Below are positions 4,193-8,664 of a stretch of DNA of 8,664 nucleotides, in pieces. Every line of letters begins with the position of its first letter. The stretch's first letter is position 1. A program made the position numbers and the translations under genes. This stretch comes from Microcaldota archaeon (lineage in GTDB: Archaea > Micrarchaeota > Micrarchaeia > Norongarragalinales > Norongarragalinaceae): positions 1 to 8,664 of the forward strand of contig JACROM010000099.1 in the NCBI GenBank assembly GCA_016214445.1. The letters are read 5' to 3'. Below the pieces are notes generated by a model that was given only the letters and a program-made list of their open reading frames with translations, had not been told where the DNA came from and searched no databases.

Positions 4193-7133
4193 TGCCTTTG
4201 AAAGACGGATTAAGAAAAGTGTTGGTGTTGGGCAGCGGTCCCATAGTAATCGGCCAAGCAGCCGAAACTTGCTTCTAATCAGGAGCAAGCGGTAATTCGA
4301 TTACTCTGGTTCACAGTGCTGCCTCGCATTGAAGGAAGAGGGCATAACAACAGTGCTCGTCAACAGCAACCCTGCTACAATCCAGACCGACTTGGATACC
4401 GCTGACCGGGTTTACATAGAGCCGCTTGAAGCAGGCGTGGTCAAGGACATAATCGGACGGGAAAAACCGGACGGGATAATCGCGACCATGAGCGGCCAGA
4501 CCGGCTTGAATCTTGCGGTTGCCTTGAAGGAATTCCTCGCCGAGAAAAAAGTACGCGTTCTTGGCACGAGCATCGAGACCATCCAGTTGGCAGAGGACCG
4601 GGAGAAGTTCAGGGATTTGCTTTTGAGGATAGGGGAGCCTGCCCCGCCGAGCGAGCGCGTCAGGAACATCGGGGAATTGAAGAAGGCAGCTAAAAAAATC
4701 GGGCTGCCTGTACTTTTGAGGCCGGACTACCGCATGGGAGGGGAGGGAACGGTTTTCGTGGAAAAGGAGGAGGAGCTGGAGGAACAGGGAAGATATTGTT
4801 TGCGCCTGTCAGGTTCGGGCATGGTTCTAGTTGAGAAGAGCGTCCTCGGGACAGCGGAGATAGAGTACGAGGTCATCAGGGACTCGAACGACAACTGCAT
4901 CACCGTCTGCTCCATGGAGAACATCGACCCGGTCGGCGTGCACACCGGCGAAAGCATAGTTGTTGCGCCTGTTCAGACTTTGAGCGACGTGGACCACCAG
5001 CGTTTGCGGAGCGCGTCCATCAAGATAGTCCGGGCGTTGGGAGTTGAAGGGGCTTGCAACGTGCAGTTTTCCCTTGACCAGGACACTGGCGCGTACTGGG
5101 TGATTGAAGTGAACCCGCGCGCTTCAAGGTCGAGCGCCCTTGCTTCAAAGGCAACTGGTTACCCGATTGCGCGCATTGCAACCAAGATAGCTGTAGGGTA
5201 TGATTTGGCCGGGATAGAGAACCGCTTAACCGGCAAGAGCGCGGCTTTCGAGCCAGCTTTGGATTACGTGGTGCTGAAGATTCCGCGGTGGCCTTTCGAC
5301 AAGTTCGGCCTGAACGAGTGCATAGGCACGAGCATGAAGAGCACCGGAGAAACCATGTCCATAGGCAAGACTTTCGAGGAAGCGGTATGCAAGGCAGTCC
5401 GCTCGCTTGAGATAAAGCGGTCCGGTGTCTTGGCGAACCCGTCTTTCCTGCCAACTGAAAAGCGGCTTTTCCACGTGATAGATTCGCTGCGTTCGATGTC
5501 AGTTGAGGAGGTTTACGCTGCAACTAAAATCAACCGCTGGTTTTTGAACAAGCTCAAGAACTTGTCGGCTACAAGAACAGGCTTGGTTGACTTTGCGGTG
5601 TTGGTAGACAAAAAGCCGGTTTTCAATATTGTGGACACCTGCGCAGGCGAGTTCGAGGCGAAGACCCCTTACTATTATTCGACGGTTTTCGCGGAACTCA
5701 ACGAGAGCAGGCCGTCGAAAAAGAGGAAAGTGGTCATACTTGGCGGAGGGCCCATACGCATAGGCCAGGGCATAGAATTCGACTACTGCACCGTGAAAGC
5801 TATACAGGCGCTTCGCGAGAATGGTTACGAGACCATAGTGGTCAACAACAACCCGGAGACAGTTAGCACGGACTTCGATGTCTCGGACAAGCTTTATTTC
5901 GAGCCGCTCACGACCAAGGATGTCATGAACATAATAGAGAACGAGGGAACTGAAAACGTCGAGGGAGTGCTGGTGCAGTTCGGCGGCCAGACCGCTCTTA
6001 ATTTGGCGCGCTCGCTTCATGCGTTGGGCGTGCGCGTGCTTGGGACGAGCGTGGACGCGCTTGAGCGTGCCGGCGAAAGGAAGCAGTTCAAGGAGCTCAT
6101 GGATTTGCTCGGAATCCCGACCGTGAAGAGCGATGTTGCGCGAACTCAGCAGGAAGCTTTGAGAGTTGCGAAGTCGCTGAAGTTTCCGCTTCTGCTCCGG
6201 CCGTCGCACGTCCTCGGGGGAAGGGCCATGTTCGTGGTGCACGACATGAAGGATCTCGAGCACAGGATAGAGGAGTCGCTTTCGATTTCCGAGGGCAGCC
6301 ACGTCATACTGGACGAGTTCCTTGAGGGCGCGACCGAGATAGACGTGGACTGCCTCGGCGACGGGAAGAGGTGCTTTGTGGCTGGAATAATGGAGCAGAT
6401 TGACGAAGCGGGCATACACTCAGGAGACTCTTACTGCATTCTTCCTGCCCAGAACCTTTCTCCGGAAGTTCTCCGCACCATACTGGATTATTCCGAAAAG
6501 ATAGTGACTTCTCTCAACATCAAGGGCTTCTGCAACATCCAGATGGCTGTTAAGGACGGCAAAGTGATAGTCATCGAAGTGAACCCGCGGGCTTCACGGA
6601 CCATTCCCTACGTGAGCAAGGCAATAGGCGTGCCGCTTGCCAAGCTGGCAGCTCTTATTCAGGTGGACGCGTTCGACTTGAAGGGCATGAAGGAACCTTC
6701 CTTGAAGTACTGCGCGGTAAAGGCGCCGGTTTTTCCTTTCCATCGGTTCCCCTCGTTCGACCCGGTTCTCAACGCGGAAATGAAGAGCACCGGCGAGACC
6801 ATGGCATTCGGGAAAACACCTGAAGAAGCTTACTGGAAGGCTGCCAAGGCTGCAGGCCAAGACTTCAGCGGCCCTGTTTTGGTGGGCGACTGCGGCGGGC
6901 ACACGCGGAAAATACGCGAGGCGTTCGAGAAAGCCGGGGCTGAGTTGGCTGAAAACCTCGAAAAAGCTGCTTTCGTGGTGAGCACTGCCCCGGGCGAGGC
7001 AATCCTGAGGAAGCAGGCCGTGGCGGAAGGGAAAACGTGCGTCACCTCGATTTTCGGCGCTCTCATGATAGCCAAGTGCATAGGCGCGAAGCCTTCTTTC
7101 GAGATAGTCGCGTTGAATGACGCTTACTGTTAA
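4192..7133 (+). CDS. carB: Carbamoyl-phosphate synthase large subunit, frame interrupted by a 29-nt insertion
   Basis: CarB makes carbamoyl phosphate from bicarbonate, two ATP and ammonia from CarA. From ATG 4192 the frame reads LVLGSGPIVIGQAAE (codon 25 ends at 4266), the expected start of the first pre-ATP-grasp domain. A 29-nt segment (4267-4295) with an in-frame TAA (4276-4278) follows; then FDYSGSQCCLALKEEG resumes in another frame and is open for 945 codons. Skipping the insert gives 970 aa. Both halves are intact: GQTGLNLA and EVNPRASRSSALASK in the first, GGGPIRIGQGIEFDY, QFGGQTALNLA and EVNPRASRTIPYVSK in the second, joined by the oligomerisation region. The C-terminal MGS-like regulatory domain is short (about 80 residues rather than about 130) and lacks the usual T-H-G-T loop. 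Reading from TTG 4329 would give a 934-aa protein without the first nucleotide-binding strand. The absence of decay downstream argues for a functional gene. Confidence 0.9.
4267..4295 (+). other. 29-nt hairpin insertion inside carB
   Basis: Removing exactly 4267-4295 restores AAE|FDYSG, the conserved CarB motif. The junction is ambiguous by 2 nt because AA occurs at both edges. The insert folds as cttgcttct (4268-4276) with aggagcaag (4281-4289), nine pairs including one G-U, loop aatc, with the stop codon TAA at the stem top. No canonical bulge-helix-bulge can be drawn at any of the three possible junctions, so it does not look like a standard archaeal intron. It could be a bypassed element, an unusual intron, a tiny mobile insertion that broke the gene, or an assembly error. 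Confidence 0.8.
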
Positions 7134-7137
7134 AAGG

Positions 7138-7150
7138 GATGGTTTCCATC
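7138..7150 (+). terminator. Weak hairpin just after carB
   Basis: gatgg and ccatc pair around a 3-nt loop, 5 nt after the carB stop, followed by AT-rich DNA. It may help end or stabilise the car transcript. Evidence is slight. Confidence 0.25.
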
Positions 7151-7210
7151 ATAATTGTTACATAATTTACTTTAGTTTGTAATTCGAGCGTGAATTTAAT
7201 CCGTAAACGG

Positions 7211-7257
7211 GCGTGAATCTCCGATTGTCCCAAGCTTGACGACGTTGGGATTCGCGC
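7211..7257 (+). promoter_or_regulatory. Leader stem-loop before nop5
   Basis: gcgtgaatc (7211-7219) pairs with gattcgcgc (7249-7257), nine pairs with one G-U, and inside it ccaa pairs with ttgg. The octamer gcgtgaat also occurs at 7188-7195. The element ends 18 nt before the nop5 ATG, and a TATA-like tttaat lies at 7195-7200. It could be a protein-binding leader element, for example for autoregulation by an RNA-binding snoRNP protein, but that is inference. Confidence 0.35.
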
Positions 7258-7275
7258 GGGTTTCAAGGTGTTGAC

Positions 7276-8514
7276 ATGAAAAAATCGTTTATTGAGAAGG
7301 CTAAGAAGGAGTTGAAGGAATCCTACAAACAGGACGCCTACATAATTCAGGCGGTCCGCAGTTTGGACGACCTGGACGAAAAAAACGCGCTGGTTTTCCA
7401 GCGTTTGGAAGAGTGGATAAAGATACACTTCCCGAACATGCCGTTTGCGGGCGAGGACGCCGCTTATTACGTTGCCAACATGAACAACCGGGAAGCGTTG
7501 TGCGAGCGGTGGCCAGAAGAGAAAGTTGACGCTATTGAAGAAAAGAAACAATCCGGGTTCGGTGCCGGACTGGCTGGAAAGGACGAGGAAGCAGTGCAGA
7601 AACTCGCGTCATTGCTGCTTCAGAGCTACGGGACGAGGAGGGTTTTGGAGGAGTACGTCAGCACGGCGTCAGCGAAACTGATGCCAAATGCGTGCGCGCT
7701 TATTGAAGGAGTTTTAGCTGCAAAGCTTCTTTCTATTGCAGGCTCTGTTGAAAAGCTCGCCTTGTTCCCAGCTTCCACTCTTCAGGTTTTGGGCGCTGAA
7801 AAAGCGCTGTTCAAGCACCTCCGCAAGGGAACGCTTCCGCCGAAGCACGGCCTTTTGTTCCAGAGCCCCTATGTCAACGGCCAGCCTTTTGACAAGCGCG
7901 GCAAGGCAGCTAGGTCTCTTGCTGCCAAGCTCGCAATTGCGTTGAAAGCAGACGCGTTCACCGGCCGCTACATAGCTGACGAACTCAAGAAGGACTTGGA
8001 TGCCCGTGCTGAAAGGATAAATGATTTGCCTACGAGGAACATACAGCAGAAGGATTACCGCGAACTGGATTACCAGCGCAGCAGGAGCTTCAGGCACGAC
8101 CGCGGCAAAAGTTTTGACCGAAGCGGCCCGCAAAGAGAACGTCGATTCGGTGACCGGCCTCGGAAGTTCGGCGGCGAAAGGAAGCCGTTTGGTGAAAGAA
8201 GGTCCTTTGGCGGTGAACGCAGGCAGTTCGGTGGTGGCGGCAGCTCTTTTGACAGGCCGCCGAGGGATTTTTCAGGGCCGCACAGGGAATTCGATGGACC
8301 CCGCAGGGAAAGCAGCGGACCGAGAAGGGAGTTCGACAGGCCTAGGAAGGACTTTGCAGGACCGCGCAGGGACTTTGACCGCGCGCGTGGGGAAAGGGGA
8401 CCGAGACGTGAATTCGGCGGCGAGAGAAGGCCGTTTGGTGAAAGAAGGTTCTTTGGCGGCGAACGCCGCTCGTTCGGCGGCAAGCAATTCTTCAAGAAGA
8501 AGCGAAGATTCTGA
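7276..8514 (+). CDS. nop5: Nop5 (Nop56/58) C/D snoRNP core protein, N-terminally short
   Basis: A 412-aa protein. In archaea Nop5 bridges box C/D guide RNA with L7Ae and fibrillarin for 2'-O-methylation of rRNA. Residues about 15-130 form the coiled-coil region (IIQAVRSLDDLDEKNALVFQ, LEEWIKIHFPNM). Residues about 135-250 are the Nop domain, with PNACALIEGVLAAKLL (137-152), VLGAEKALFKHLRKGTLPPK (171-190) and HGLLFQSPYV (191-200). The usual N-terminal domain of roughly 120 residues that binds fibrillarin is absent, and an in-frame stop at 7237-7239 excludes an upstream extension. From about 265 to the end is a low-complexity tail rich in Arg, Gly, Phe, Asp and Pro (FGGERR, FGERR, PRREFD repeats) ending KKKRRF, resembling eukaryotic RGG/KKxD-type nucleolar tails. 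The start is supported by aggtg (7266-7270) 5 nt before ATG. Confidence 0.9.
   Translation: MKKSFIEKAKKELKESYKQDAYIIQAVRSLDDLDEKNALVFQRLEEWIKIHFPNMPFAGEDAAYYVANMNNREALCERWPEEKVDAIEEKKQSGFGAGLAGKDEEAVQKLASLLLQSYGTRRVLEEYVSTASAKLMPNACALIEGVLAAKLLSIAGSVEKLALFPASTLQVLGAEKALFKHLRKGTLPPKHGLLFQSPYVNGQPFDKRGKAARSLAAKLAIALKADAFTGRYIADELKKDLDARAERINDLPTRNIQQKDYRELDYQRSRSFRHDRGKSFDRSGPQRERRFGDRPRKFGGERKPFGERRSFGGERRQFGGGGSSFDRPPRDFSGPHREFDGPRRESSGPRREFDRPRKDFAGPRRDFDRARGERGPRREFGGERRPFGERRFFGGERRSFGGKQFFKKKRRF
8168..8478 (+). repeat. Tandem-like repeats encoding the nop5 Arg/Gly/Phe tail
   Basis: A block of about 60 nt at 8168-8226 (encoding GGERKPFGERRSFGGERR) recurs at about 8420-8478 (GGERRPFGERRFFGGERR). 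Between the copies lie variable units of the type RREFD-x-PRR/RKDF. Differences are mostly synonymous or conservative, showing expansion by duplication with the tail's composition retained. Confidence 0.6.
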
Positions 8515-8542
8515 GCGAATATTGTTCTCTGCCCTAAAAGGG

Positions 8543-8579
8543 GAGCAGGGTGAAAGCATAGGGCCGGGCTATTCTGCTC
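8543..8579 (+). repeat. Stem-loop in the nop5 downstream spacer
   Basis: gagcag (8543-8548) pairs with ctgctc (8574-8579), and inside it atag (8558-8561) pairs with ctat (8569-8572) around a 7-nt GC-rich loop. It fills the gap between nop5 and the next reading frame. It could end the nop5 transcript, although no T-tract follows, or be a structured leader for the next gene. Confidence 0.3.
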
Positions 8580-8610
8580 AAATGCGGGAACGAAAGCAGC
8601 GGTCGGCCTC

Positions 8611-8664
8611 ATGAACGAACGCATAAAACCATTGTGGCCCAAAAGGCGGAATTCTGATGGAACA
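8611..8664 (+). CDS. 5' end of a gene cut by the window edge, possibly fibrillarin
   Basis: ATG at 8611 opens a frame that runs to the end of the window without a stop (MNERIKPLWPKRRNSDGT). Only 18 residues are visible, too few to identify the protein. Archaeal nop5 is very often followed by the fibrillarin gene (flpA), which would fit the position and a short basic N-terminus before a D-G turn, but that rests on gene order. No clear ribosome binding site precedes it. It could equally be a chance frame. Confidence 0.3.
   Translation, partial: MNERIKPLWPKRRNSDGT

Noticed and set aside
4258..4304. Canonical archaeal bulge-helix-bulge intron in carB
   Set aside because: For each of the three junctions that restore the reading frame, the 4-bp central helix between intron start and exon 2 does not form, and the visible bulges are on the same strand.
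5499..6419. 306-residue minus-strand frame opposite carB
   Set aside because: It is a shadow of the GC-rich carB codons, with high Arg/His/Leu and no recognisable domain.
4329..7133. carB as a naturally N-terminally truncated gene starting at TTG 4329
   Set aside because: Clear CarB sequence (FDYSGSQCC) lies in frame upstream of this TTG, and the missing start (GSGPIVIGQAAE) is present from 4192, so 4329 is not the ancestral start.
8021..8614. 197-residue plus-strand frame over the nop5 tail
   Set aside because: It arises from the repetitive Arg/Gly codons of nop5 read in another frame; the nop5 frame explains the region.

Overview
The window reads as archaeal, most likely a compact (possibly DPANN-type) genome. 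It carries an archaeal Nop5 (C/D snoRNP) gene, a DRG/Obg-like GTPase with a C-terminal TGS domain, archaeal TATA-type promoter candidates and T-tract ends. The lineage is an inference from gene content; no rRNA or tRNA gene is visible.

Left part (1-1542): two strong hairpins (39-94 and 110-134) lie just ahead of, or inside the start of, a plus-strand gene for a 231-aa protein resembling a domain of phage/plasmid 'polyvalent' proteins. It converges on a minus-strand pair: a Doc/Fic-type toxin (1127-1471) followed by a 48-aa gene (932-1078) with a near-perfect Shine-Dalgarno site, probably its antitoxin partner. This is accessory DNA.

Middle (1543-2940): a minus-strand TGS GTPase gene, then about 560 bp without a large gene. 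That spacer is dense in palindromes and repeats: two covarying 28-nt hairpins, a two-part repeat present twice, direct repeats, and a decayed AbrB/DUF2080-like coding fragment. It ends in the promoter of the carbamoyl-phosphate synthetase operon.

Right part (2941-8664): carA, an unrecognised 54-aa ORF coupled to carB by TAATG, and carB. Together carA and carB make carbamoyl phosphate for pyrimidines and arginine. The carB frame is interrupted after codon 25 by an exact 29-nt insertion that folds into a hairpin, carries an in-frame stop and shifts the frame. Conserved CarB sequence resumes immediately after it and stays open to the end. Whether this is a broken gene, a removed or bypassed element, or an assembly artefact is the main question here. 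Downstream lies nop5, lacking the usual N-terminal fibrillarin-binding domain and carrying a long Arg/Gly/Phe repeat tail. A cut-off reading frame follows at the window edge, possibly fibrillarin by position.
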